A DNA stretch of 7,193 nt from Saprospiraceae bacterium (GCA_007125435.1 SLDF01000164.1:1-7193), one strand, 5' to 3'; positions 1 through 7,075 are shown, counted from the first letter of the stretch. The notes: generated from the sequence alone by a model not told the origin. Translations and numbers: made by a program.

Positions 1-270
1 TACTTTAGACGAGTGCTGAAGAGAGAGCATAGCCTCAAGTGCTACGCGACCGATGAAGCAGGAAGTATAAAGTAAAATTATCAAGCAGTGCAGCGGTCTA
101 GACTTTGAAGATGTCATCAAGGGTAGCCTAACTCCGTAAGTATTTTTTTCGAAGATATCGCTCAAAAGAGCAAGACTTGGGATCATTAAGATGGCTATTT
201 TCAGACTCAAAAAAGCGACCTGACGACGGTAGGAGGAGGGTGATGCCCAAAAAAATAAAATAAAAAATCG
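1..270. other. Gene-free left flank, downstream of the glycosyltransferase
   Basis: This stretch follows the stop codon of the glycosyltransferase and reaches the window edge. Just after that stop the minus strand has two T-rich runs (about positions 244-268), but I see no stable hairpin before them, so I do not call a terminator. A second T-run on the minus strand (about 210-215) follows only a 3-bp potential stem. On the minus strand a frame stays open from an ATG at 184-186 to the edge (62 codons), and on the plus strand frame 1 gives 24 codons ending in TAA at 73-75. Neither translation resembles a family I know. There is no tRNA-like T-loop or other RNA signature. Confidence 0.5.
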
Positions 271-1215
271 TTAATCCTCAAAACCTATTCGGGACTTGAT
301 CTGATAATTGTCACGGCGGGGATTATTTCTTGTGATTAGTTCTGCCAGAAAACCTGTCATGAATAACTGGGTGCCGATAATAACGGATAAGATACCAAAG
401 AAGAATAAGGGTCGTGTAGCTATACCGCCGATGCTATAAAATATCTTCTCCACACTTAACCATACCAGGATGATAAAGCCGATGAAAAATGATAAACTGC
501 CAATCGAGCCAAAGAAGTGCATGGGTCTTTTGCCAAATTTGCCCATAAAGAAAATGGTCAGTAGATCGAGAAAGCCTTTGATGAATCTGCCGGTACCGAA
601 CTTTGATACGCCAAACTGTCTAGCTCTATGCTCCACGATTTTTTCTCCTATCTTCTCAAAGCCGGCCCACTTGGCTATCAGAGGTATGTACCTGTGCATT
701 TCGCCATATACCTCGATGTTTTTCGTCACTTCTGAGCGATAGATTTTTAACCCACAATTGAAATCATGAAGGTCAATCCCACTCATATATTTTGTGACTT
801 TATTAAAAAGCTTAGAGGGAATCGTCTTAGATATGGGGTCGTGGCGGACCTTTTTCCAGCCGGAAATGACGTCAAGTTTTTCACTTTTAATTTTGTCCAA
901 AAGCAAGGGGATTTCATCCGGTGAATCCTGGAGGTCAGCATCCATAGTAATGACATAATCGCCTTGAGTGATTTTGAAAGCAACATTAAGAGCAGCTGAC
1001 TTGCCATAATTTCGTCGAAACTTTATCGCTTTGATGTCTTTTTTATCGCTTTGCAAAGAGGCTATTGTCGACCAGGAATTATCGGTGCTGCCATCATCTA
1101 CCAGGATAATTTCGTAAGTCAGGCTTGCATCATCTGTGACACGTCTTATCCAACCCACCAGCTTAGGTAAAGACTCTTCTTCATTGAGTAATGGTATGAC
1201 TATTGATACATCCAT
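271..1215 (-). CDS. Family 2 glycosyltransferase, polyprenol-phosphate type, with two C-terminal membrane helices
   Basis: Predicted to transfer a sugar from a nucleotide-sugar donor to a membrane polyprenyl phosphate on the cytoplasmic face, as in the DPM1/GtrB/ArnC group. The GT-A domain covers about residues 1-225: an N-terminal SIVIPLLNEEES strand and loop, DDGSTDNS at 40-47, and the metal-binding DADLQD at 92-97, followed by the acceptor-side segment with HDFNCGLKIYR at 150-160 and EHRARQFGVSKFG at 195-207. Two hydrophobic helices follow at about 234-257 and 268-291, the GtrB-like arrangement. At 314 residues it has the normal family length and looks intact. It starts 5 bp after the stop of the DUF4199-like gene upstream, so it is probably the last gene of that operon. 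No Shine-Dalgarno sequence is visible, which is usual in this phylum. The sugar and acceptor cannot be read from the sequence; a dolichol-phosphate-mannose-synthase-like or an undecaprenyl-phosphate glucose/aminoarabinose-type role are both possible. Confidence 0.93.
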   Translation of the reverse strand: MDVSIVIPLLNEEESLPKLVGWIRRVTDDASLTYEIILVDDGSTDNSWSTIASLQSDKKDIKAIKFRRNYGKSAALNVAFKITQGDYVITMDADLQDSPDEIPLLLDKIKSEKLDVISGWKKVRHDPISKTIPSKLFNKVTKYMSGIDLHDFNCGLKIYRSEVTKNIEVYGEMHRYIPLIAKWAGFEKIGEKIVEHRARQFGVSKFGTGRFIKGFLDLLTIFFMGKFGKRPMHFFGSIGSLSFFIGFIILVWLSVEKIFYSIGGIATRPLFFFGILSVIIGTQLFMTGFLAELITRNNPRRDNYQIKSRIGFED

Positions 1216-1220
1216 CTGTA

Positions 1221-1799
1221 CTAAGATGTTCGTTTATATATGAGTGCAAAAATGGCAGCTAAAATAAATCCTCCTATTAGACTCCTGGCCCAGCTCATCA
1301 GTGTATTTAAGAAGGTGACACTAAAGTCATGATCTTCAAAGTTCATAACGATCTCGTCAATGGTCGATTCATCAGCAAAATTGACTAAAATGCCAGTCGT
1401 CCTTTCGAGGGCTTCAAAAGCATACTGTTCAGCTACCTCAGTCATCGACGGGTCTATCACTGTAAACATGAGATAATACTGAAAATAATAAAGCGTCTGA
1501 GCCACTAAAAATACAACAAAAGGGGGCTGGATCGCATCTGAAAAGCTATAAGCTGGAACAGCCTCACGGTCAAGGCCAGTCAAATATTCATTGGTCTTCA
1601 TCTTACTTATCTGCCACATCACTATGAGATACACCAAAAAAGTCAACATATAGATACCTGAGCCAAAATAGAGAAGTGGGTTGATAAAGTAGGCTAACAA
1701 GTATACCACAACAGTGATACCTCCGGCAATAAGACCTGCCTTGACATCGTCTCTATTTAGAAATGGTGGTATTGATATATCTTTTTCTTGATCTTTCAT
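1221..1799 (-). CDS. DUF4199-like four-helix membrane protein (second of a tandem pair)
   Basis: An inner-membrane protein of 192 residues and unknown function. The charged N-terminus (MKDQEKD) is followed by hydrophobic segments at about 20-40, 43-64, 92-115 and 163-187. Between the third and fourth helices is a long, mostly acidic loop (about 116-162). The helix layout, with a loop carrying a Phe-Ser-Asp stretch before helix 3 (about 85-88), matches the DUF4199 family, which is widespread in Bacteroidota. Its loop stretch DPSMTEVAEQYAFEALERT (116-134) lines up with DRSIIDAARESAYQALENT in the gene just upstream, with 8 of 19 positions identical, so the two are probably diverged duplicates. 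The start lies 4 bp after the upstream stop and an AAGAAG purine stretch lies about 15 bp before the ATG. I do not know a biochemical role. The family assignment is from memory of its architecture and is less certain than for its neighbour. Confidence 0.8.
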   Translation of the reverse strand: MKDQEKDISIPPFLNRDDVKAGLIAGGITVVVYLLAYFINPLLYFGSGIYMLTFLVYLIVMWQISKMKTNEYLTGLDREAVPAYSFSDAIQPPFVVFLVAQTLYYFQYYLMFTVIDPSMTEVAEQYAFEALERTTGILVNFADESTIDEIVMNFEDHDFSVTFLNTLMSWARSLIGGFILAAIFALIYKRTS

Positions 1800-1803
1800 G
1801 TTG

Positions 1804-2370
1804 TCAGAGTTCTTCTTTGTCGTTGATCTTATTATTGTTGGATGGAATAGCTGCGCTTATCCCCAGAGCCACAATTGCTCCCCATAATAAGTTTATAAAG
1901 AATGAAGACAATGCCAGTATCCCCGGTCCGGTAACAGATTGCATAATAGAGTCGGCTTTTTCAAACTCCTCTTCATTAAGATCGGTATTTTCTAAAGCCT
2001 GGTAAGCTGATTCTCTGGCTGCATCGATGATGCTTCTGTCTATGAATTTCATGAAGACATATGAAAATACTAATAGCAGGGCTAAGCCTATTGTGATGTT
2101 GAGCATAGCAACGCCAAAAGCCTTACCGAATGAGATGACACCATCTAGCTCTTCATCCCGGTAGGATACAATGGCTCTATGGCTGGTAAACATAAAAATC
2201 AAGGTCACAATAGCTGCATTGATAGCACTGGCCCATCCGGCTCCGGGGTCAGTCAATCCGGCCATATTCTTGACAAGGAAAAAGCCTATCAGCAAAAGGC
2301 CACAGACTAAGCCGTTTCTTCTAGCTGTGGCATAAGGTGTGGTGGCATTGTATGGATTATTCTCATTCAT
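1804..2370 (-). CDS. DUF4199-like four-helix membrane protein (first of a tandem pair)
   Basis: An inner-membrane protein of 188 residues. Hydrophobic segments lie at about 18-35, 45-62, 84-106 and 150-174, with an acidic loop of about 40 residues before the last helix and a short polar C-terminal tail rich in Asn, Lys and Glu. The stretch SYRDEELDGVISFGKAFGVA (69-88) leading into helix 3 is the most recognisable DUF4199 signature. I chose the ATG at 2368-2370 over an in-frame ATG at 2413-2415. The longer form would overlap the dihydroorotase-like gene by 35 bp and add 15 residues that resemble nothing in the family. The chosen start leaves 10 bp after the upstream stop, and MNENNPYN is a typical family N-terminus. 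Function is unknown. Co-transcription with the neighbours is likely from the tight spacing. Confidence 0.85.
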   Translation of the reverse strand: MNENNPYNATTPYATARRNGLVCGLLLIGFFLVKNMAGLTDPGAGWASAINAAIVTLIFMFTSHRAIVSYRDEELDGVISFGKAFGVAMLNITIGLALLLVFSYVFMKFIDRSIIDAARESAYQALENTDLNEEEFEKADSIMQSVTGPGILALSSFFINLLWGAIVALGISAAIPSNNNKINDKEEL

Positions 2371-2380
2371 GACTTTGTGT

Positions 2381-3658
2381 TTAAGCGTTAAAATAGCTGT
2401 TATATCGTTGCCCAATAAAGGTGGCTAAAATAGCACCCTTTTGTGCAGTTGACCAGTTAGGATAATTGATGGATTTTGATCTATTGTTTATCTTATTTAA
2501 GTTGTACTCAAAGTTTTTGTCATACAAAAAAGCATTTATTTTCTGACCTTTATCGATGATAGCTCTTTCTGTTCCCATGACCTGAGACGGGCCATCTACC
2601 CAAAATTTCACGAGTTCATCCTCGTTGAAATACCCACTTAAGTGCTGATGAGATATAGCCCATGCAAGCTGCAATGCCACTGCACCTGGTTTGGCATAAG
2701 GAAACTCAAGGGCTTTTTCCTCCTGATCAATTGGTGTATGATGAGAGGTGATACAGTCAATGGTACCGTCCTTAAGCCCTTCAATAAGTGCTTCTCTGTC
2801 TTCCGCTGTCCTCAGTGGAGGTTGCATCTTGTAATTGGTGTCAAAGTCTTCTAATGCTTCGTCGGTAAAACACAAATTCCAAATGGGGACAGATGCCGTC
2901 ACCTTCAGCCCTTTTGCCTTGGCTTTTCTGAGTAATTGTACTGAGCCGGTAGAACTAATAGCAGCCACATGAAGCCTTGAACCCGTATATTCAGCAAGGT
3001 GCAAGTCGCGCTCGAGCATTATGGTTTCTGTAATATCAGGTATACCCCGCAGGCCGAGTCGGGTACTCACTTGACCCTCATGCATATGACCTTCAGGAAA
3101 AATATGATCATCACTCGGATGGTTGATAATGAGACCGTTTATTTTCTTGACATATAATAAAGCTCTTAATAATAGTCCGCCGTGCTTCACCGGGCGCTTG
3201 CCATCAGAAAAACACCGGACACCACTCTGTGACATGTCATACATCTCTGTAATGTCCTCTCCTTCACAGTGGCGTGATATTGCACCTATTGGATGTAATC
3301 GACAGCCAAACACAGACGCTCGATTATGGATGTACTCTATTTCTGAAATTGAATGCGTGACAGGATTAAGATTGGGGTAGTAGTATATATCTGTAAAGCC
3401 CCCAGCTTCTGCTGTTGATAATAGTGTTTTTATGGACTCTCTATGCTCAAGCCCGGGGTCTCCTCCAAAAACGCCTACATCTATTAGACCAGGATATAAA
3501 TCTTGTCCTTTACCGTCAATTACCGTCTCAGATGAGGTTGCATGCAGGCTTGTGCCAATATTGTCAATCTTGCCATCTTTGATAGAAAGGTCCACAATCT
3601 TATTGTACTGGGAGGACTTTGGATCTTTTATCCTTACTTCTTTTAAAAGTAAAGTCAT
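2381..3658 (-). CDS. Dihydroorotase homologue lacking metal-binding residues (pseudo-dihydroorotase)
   Basis: A 425-residue, full-length member of the amidohydrolase superfamily, closest to class I dihydroorotase. Family landmarks are clear: the N-terminal beta domain (1-55), YPGLID (55-60), PGLEHRES (68-75), AGGFTD (85-90), PNLNPV (95-100), ASVFGCRLHPIGAIS (114-128), STRLGLRGIPDITE (198-211), RDLHLAEYTGSRLHV (217-231), QPPLRTAEDREALIEGLKDG (279-298) and the C-terminal SKSINYP (394-400). The active site, however, is dismantled. The metal-binding HxH plus Arg reads G62, F64 and G66; the His of the HVST motif is A233; the PHHL motif reads PIWNL (258-262); and the catalytic Asp of TDHAP is H306. 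H180 is kept. It is thus very unlikely to convert carbamoyl-aspartate to dihydroorotate. Metal-less homologues that serve as structural partners are known, such as PyrC' bound to aspartate transcarbamoylase in Pseudomonas; such a role here is inference. An 89-bp gap separates it from the BatA-like gene, with no clear terminator. The start at 3656-3658 fits the family N-terminus. Confidence 0.92.
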   Translation of the reverse strand: MTLLLKEVRIKDPKSSQYNKIVDLSIKDGKIDNIGTSLHATSSETVIDGKGQDLYPGLIDVGVFGGDPGLEHRESIKTLLSTAEAGGFTDIYYYPNLNPVTHSISEIEYIHNRASVFGCRLHPIGAISRHCEGEDITEMYDMSQSGVRCFSDGKRPVKHGGLLLRALLYVKKINGLIINHPSDDHIFPEGHMHEGQVSTRLGLRGIPDITETIMLERDLHLAEYTGSRLHVAAISSTGSVQLLRKAKAKGLKVTASVPIWNLCFTDEALEDFDTNYKMQPPLRTAEDREALIEGLKDGTIDCITSHHTPIDQEEKALEFPYAKPGAVALQLAWAISHQHLSGYFNEDELVKFWVDGPSQVMGTERAIIDKGQKINAFLYDKNFEYNLNKINNRSKSINYPNWSTAQKGAILATFIGQRYNSYFNA

Positions 3659-3747
3659 TCACTTGAGTTTTATTCATAAATTGGACTTGGACGTAGTCTT
3701 GATTATATTGCAAAGGTTTTATACCTACTCTAAGATAGAAACCACTA

Positions 3748-5751
3748 TTAAACCTTCCAAAATCTCAGTATCAACACTTCTACCAATAAAAACAATAGAC
3801 ACAAAAATAAACAAATCCTCCACAATATAGTACCGCGATCTTGTACAGAAATAAATTGTGACAAATTAGCTGCTGCTACTTGATCCACTATCGTCCAATC
3901 CGGAAATAGGTTTTTTAACTCCTTGATCGTGTATGTTGCAGGGTCGCTCTCTTTACGACTAAAATTAAAAGCTAGAACGGCATGTGTATTATCGCCTGAC
4001 ATCAGACTGTAAAAGCCAGGGTATTCTATCTGGTTAAAAAGGCTTATTACGGTTCTATTGCCTAGTTTTTTAATGCCGGGTATAAATTCAACAGGCCCTT
4101 TCATAGCATATTGCATGTCAGATTGCGGACTGGCGAGATCAAGCTCTATTTGTTCATCTTTTCCTATGGTAAATGCAATTTGCTTATCCGCATTGGTTTC
4201 TATCGCAGCCCTGTGCAGCAGCGGAATGAACACCTCTGCAGTTGTCGATAAATCACTGAATGAGCGATCAAGTGGAATGGCGCTCAGATATACGATACCA
4301 TTGTTGATTTGATGTGCTTCTACAGCATGCCTTCCATCTCTAAACTTGAGTAAGTACTCTGCACTCCTTGTATTGAGCCTGTATCTGCCCGATGTACTTG
4401 GTAGTTTCATATTTGAAGGTATAGACTCGAATACATCTGTAAAAATAAATGAGGAAGGGTTAATCTCTGATGTGACAAATGTACCGGACTCAAAACTTCC
4501 TATGCTACCAATATTTAGCTCGGAGATCAAATTGGATAGACCATCGTCACCATCTTTTGAAGGGAAAATCATTACATTTTGACCTTTTTCTAATGCTTCC
4601 CTCAGCTGTAGCCTAAGTCCCGATGGCACCTTTTTTAAATCCTGTAGGATGATTAACCTATAATTTGGCAGAGAACTATAATCTATATTGCCCAGAGAAA
4701 GACTAGTAAGCTCATACTCAGGTATAGAGGCGAATGCCGCATTGATATATCTATTGACCTGACCGTCGTAAATGTTCAATACTTTTATAGACTCCGGTAC
4801 TTCAATACTGATGTAATAGCTGTCATCAAATTGTATGGGGTAGTCAGATATCTCAAGCTTTATATCTTGCCACCCACTACCTTTCATTTTGAATGTAATT
4901 GTATCTGTTTTACTCGAAAATGGCTCGATATTAAAGTTGCCTACCGGCTTAGTCTCACCGGCATATGTCATAGTCAGCCTTACATTTTCGGCAGCGTCTT
5001 TGTCATAGTTGGTCAGTTTGACCATTAAGTTTGCTGTCTGACCATCAAGCAATATCGGCGACTCAAGCCAGCAAGTATCAATACTTATATTCCGTTCTTT
5101 TACGGATGATAATGGCACAAGTGTAATATGGGACTCTTCAGTCGGTGCTAGATCCATTATTGTCTTCTGATAGTCAGAGATGAAATATGCATAAGGCTTA
5201 TTATCCACTGCCTGGTCTAATAATTGATCTATTCTTGACTTGATGATAGATAGAGAAGTTACTGAAGGTGACAGTTCTACTTCTTCTATGAATGAAAGTA
5301 CAGTCTTCTTGTCTACCCACCTTTGATGACGAGGCAGCAAATCGTTTGTCAGCAGCAAAAAGCGATCACTATCGGTAAAGCTCTCTACGATTTCAGAAGC
5401 TTTGACTCGGGCATGGTCGATTAATGGAATGTCACTATCTGTGCTCATCATGCTGTATGAATTGTCAAGGTATACAGCTACTGCACGCAAACGCTCATCT
5501 GCCTCACCCTCCTTCGCCAAAAAAGGCTGAGCAAATGCAAATACCAAAAATAGTATCGCTAAAAGCCTCATTAATAAAACCAGGAGGTCTCTCAGCTTGG
5601 ATCTTGACGAGGTCTCCTCTTTAAGAGCCTTTAAAAACCTGACATTTGTAAAATAGACCTTCTTAAATCTCCTGAAATAAAACAAATGGATAATCACCGG
5701 AATCGCCAGTGCCAGTAACCCCCAGAGAAATAATGGATATAAAAACTGCAT
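3748..5751 (-). CDS. BatA-type membrane protein with N-terminal double anchor and a von Willebrand A-like domain
   Basis: A 667-residue membrane protein. The N-terminus is the classic BatA double-anchor module: helix 1 at about 5-24, the basic linker HLFYFRRFKKVYFTNVRFLK (22-41), RSKLRDLL (50-57), and helix 2 at about 56-75 ending in FAQPFL. A VWA-like domain follows (about 90-215) with the metal-site motif DNSYS at 96-100, then ISDYQK (191-196). A beta-rich region at about 218-320 looks like a CARDB-type adhesion fold. Residues 323-400 (KVLNIYDG, YRLIILQDL, GQNVMIFPS) resemble a degenerate glutamine-amidotransferase-like alpha/beta domain. A last helix lies at about 642-662. Most of the protein should lie in the periplasm. 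Proteins of this architecture and length are common in Bacteroidota, where shorter BatA proteins accompany MoxR ATPases and aerotolerance operons; no MoxR or other Bat gene is present here. The gene is intact. No promoter-like box was found in the 72 bp before it, so it may be read through from the upstream gene. Confidence 0.93.
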   Translation of the reverse strand: MQFLYPLFLWGLLALAIPVIIHLFYFRRFKKVYFTNVRFLKALKEETSSRSKLRDLLVLLMRLLAILFLVFAFAQPFLAKEGEADERLRAVAVYLDNSYSMMSTDSDIPLIDHARVKASEIVESFTDSDRFLLLTNDLLPRHQRWVDKKTVLSFIEEVELSPSVTSLSIIKSRIDQLLDQAVDNKPYAYFISDYQKTIMDLAPTEESHITLVPLSSVKERNISIDTCWLESPILLDGQTANLMVKLTNYDKDAAENVRLTMTYAGETKPVGNFNIEPFSSKTDTITFKMKGSGWQDIKLEISDYPIQFDDSYYISIEVPESIKVLNIYDGQVNRYINAAFASIPEYELTSLSLGNIDYSSLPNYRLIILQDLKKVPSGLRLQLREALEKGQNVMIFPSKDGDDGLSNLISELNIGSIGSFESGTFVTSEINPSSFIFTDVFESIPSNMKLPSTSGRYRLNTRSAEYLLKFRDGRHAVEAHQINNGIVYLSAIPLDRSFSDLSTTAEVFIPLLHRAAIETNADKQIAFTIGKDEQIELDLASPQSDMQYAMKGPVEFIPGIKKLGNRTVISLFNQIEYPGFYSLMSGDNTHAVLAFNFSRKESDPATYTIKELKNLFPDWTIVDQVAAANLSQFISVQDRGTILWRICLFLCLLFLLVEVLILRFWKV

Positions 5752-5823
5752 ATATTTTTTGACTTACTCGAATTGTATTGACCCTAACGGCCGATAACTT
5801 AACGCCAAACCTACAAGCCTGTT

Positions 5824-6834
5824 TTATTTTTGAACAATAAATATCTTGGAGCTGACCCTGTTATTACTGTTAAGTGTGAGCGTGTAAGCCCCCTGAGATA
5901 AATGTGATACATCTATCCCCTGCTGATGATTTGTCATTACCTTTTCACGGCTTAATATTTGGCCGGACATATTAGATATTGTTATTATGCATTCCTGACA
6001 AACCTCCTCGCTGATATTGACAAACAGTCGGTCGATTACTGGATTAGGCGATATATCAAATGCCAGCTCAGGTTGGATGTCCTCTACAGATGTTGGAGAT
6101 GCATCACCAGAAATTCCGGCATTAAAAACAATCTTACTTTCATGACTTTGTACAAAGGCCACGATCTCCAGCGAATCCCTATTCCAGGACTCATCTATAT
6201 CATATTCATCAATAGTCCACGTTTGCATACCCGGTTCTTGATTGATGACAATACCTCCATCGGGTGTCAGGTTCTTACGCATAACATTGTAGTGATCTCT
6301 ATAGCTGCTGATCGACCCGGCCTCTACGTATTTCTCTATGATGTAGACATATAGTCTAAGATCTTCGTCTGCGATAGTTCCTGTGATTTCATAATTCACC
6401 ACTACCGGCTCTGTTGTATCAAATGGCTCTACAGATACCACTAAGTCCGCTTCTTGTCCTTGTTCCTCTTCAAAAACTTCAGGAGGCACTATGCTCGCTC
6501 CGATATTGACCCTTTCACCATTTACATAAGCGCTTGGAGAGCCCAGGATATTGTAAAATGCCGATCGTTCATCACTGTCTTCTCTATTGGCCTGATAAAG
6601 CACGCACGAAGAATAAGGTGCAGCAGTGAAAAAAGATATCAAAATAATATCTTCTTGGAACGCCTCCATGTTCTGTCTAAGCTGTGGTATCCGATTAGCA
6701 CAAGCCCCACATCTGGTATTTGAAAATTGCTCTACCAGGATCATTTTCTTCTCCCCGGCAGATTGGGCATTTACTTTCTGTTTATTTATAAAGAAGGCTC
6801 CTGCTAATAGTAATATGGTTGTAATTCTCATCAT
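5824..6834 (-). CDS. Secreted Omp28/thioredoxin-like protein with T9SS type A C-terminal sorting domain
   Basis: A 336-residue exported protein. Residues 1-24 form a signal peptide: MMRITT, a short hydrophobic core, then VNAQ before a likely cleavage site. The mature N-terminal half resembles the Omp28-related, thioredoxin-like family: MILVEQFSNTRCGACANRIP (31-50) with a C42-G-A-C45 redox-type motif, a strand ILISFF (64-69), and GSPSAYVNGE (98-107), where P100 sits where the cis-proline of thioredoxin folds lies. A beta-rich middle region (about 128-240) has the LYVYIIEKYV strand (161-170). The C-terminal part from about 258 (FDISPNPVIDRLFVNI, then SNMSGQILSREKV, then IDVSHLSQGAYTLTL, ending in KIFIVQK) is a T9SS type A sorting domain, which directs outer-membrane translocation and usually surface anchoring. 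The start could be either of two adjacent ATGs (6832-6834 or 6829-6831). Exact function is unknown; disulphide exchange at the surface is only a suggestion from the CxxC. Confidence 0.93.
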   Translation of the reverse strand: MMRITTILLLAGAFFINKQKVNAQSAGEKKMILVEQFSNTRCGACANRIPQLRQNMEAFQEDIILISFFTAAPYSSCVLYQANREDSDERSAFYNILGSPSAYVNGERVNIGASIVPPEVFEEEQGQEADLVVSVEPFDTTEPVVVNYEITGTIADEDLRLYVYIIEKYVEAGSISSYRDHYNVMRKNLTPDGGIVINQEPGMQTWTIDEYDIDESWNRDSLEIVAFVQSHESKIVFNAGISGDASPTSVEDIQPELAFDISPNPVIDRLFVNISEEVCQECIITISNMSGQILSREKVMTNHQQGIDVSHLSQGAYTLTLNSNNRVSSKIFIVQK

Positions 6835-6867
6835 GTTTTTATGTTTTTATATGGTCAAATCGAATCT

Positions 6868-6875
6868 CAAATATA
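6868..6875 (-). promoter_or_regulatory. Candidate Bacteroidota -7 promoter box for the Omp28-like gene
   Basis: On the minus strand these bases read TATATTTG, a full match to the TAnnTTTG -7 element described for Bacteroidota housekeeping promoters. The expected start of transcription would leave a leader of roughly 27 nucleotides before the ATG at 6834. The -33 TTTG element is not perfect; the nearest candidate is GGTTTAAT, about 20 bp upstream. In AT-rich DNA such a box can arise by chance. Confidence 0.4.
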
Positions 6876-6961
6876 CATCTAAAAAAGACTTTATTAAACC
6901 TAAAAGGGATCACTTCTTTTTTCTGGGGACTAACACATAAAAATTCTAAGGATCAATAACT

Positions 6962-6986
6962 GGCTAATCGGTTTATAGCCTTTTTT
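6962..6986 (+). terminator. Weak intrinsic-terminator-like hairpin on the plus strand
   Basis: GGCTA (6962-6966) pairs with TAGCC (6976-6980) around a 9-nt loop and is followed at once by six Ts (6981-6986). The stem has only 5 bp. No plus-strand gene precedes it in the window, so what it would terminate is unclear. It may be a chance structure. Confidence 0.2.
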
Positions 6987-7075
6987 CTTGATAAGAACAT
7001 ATAAGAAATACATGCATGTGACTGTGTACATTTAGTTGATCTGCCCTTGGTTTTTTTTATACAATCTCTTAGCCT

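Noticed and set aside
34..43. CTCAAGTGCT shared between the left edge (34-43) and the right edge (7141-7150)
   Set aside because: Many 10-base matches are expected by chance between two points in 7 kb, and the flanks do not match, so it is no evidence of an element's ends.
2371..2415. Upstream in-frame start for the first DUF4199-like gene (15 extra residues)
   Set aside because: It would overlap the dihydroorotase-like gene by 35 bp and adds residues unlike the family; the ATG at 2368-2370 gives normal operon spacing.
3659..3747. TATAAT-like string (minus strand) before the dihydroorotase-like gene as a promoter
   Set aside because: Bacteroidota primary promoters use TAnnTTTG with TTTG upstream; no such pair with suitable spacing is present in this 89-bp gap.
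3432..3830. Plus-strand open frame of 132 codons
   Set aside because: It is antisense to the start of the dihydroorotase-like gene and the end of the BatA-like gene, both well supported; its translation is low-complexity and unlike any family.
5752..5823. Terminator or promoter between the secreted protein and the BatA-like gene
   Set aside because: The CGGCCG centre is only a 6-bp palindrome without a following T-run, and TTTGG and TACAATTCG are too far apart (28 bp) to be promoter elements.
6626..6940. Plus-strand open frame of 104 codons
   Set aside because: It is antisense to the N-terminal half of the secreted Omp28-like protein, whose signal peptide and CxxC motif are clear.
7010..7019. 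Palindrome ACATGCATGT as an operator
   Set aside because: A single 10-bp palindrome about 175 bp from the nearest start codon, with no second copy, is not enough to call a binding site.
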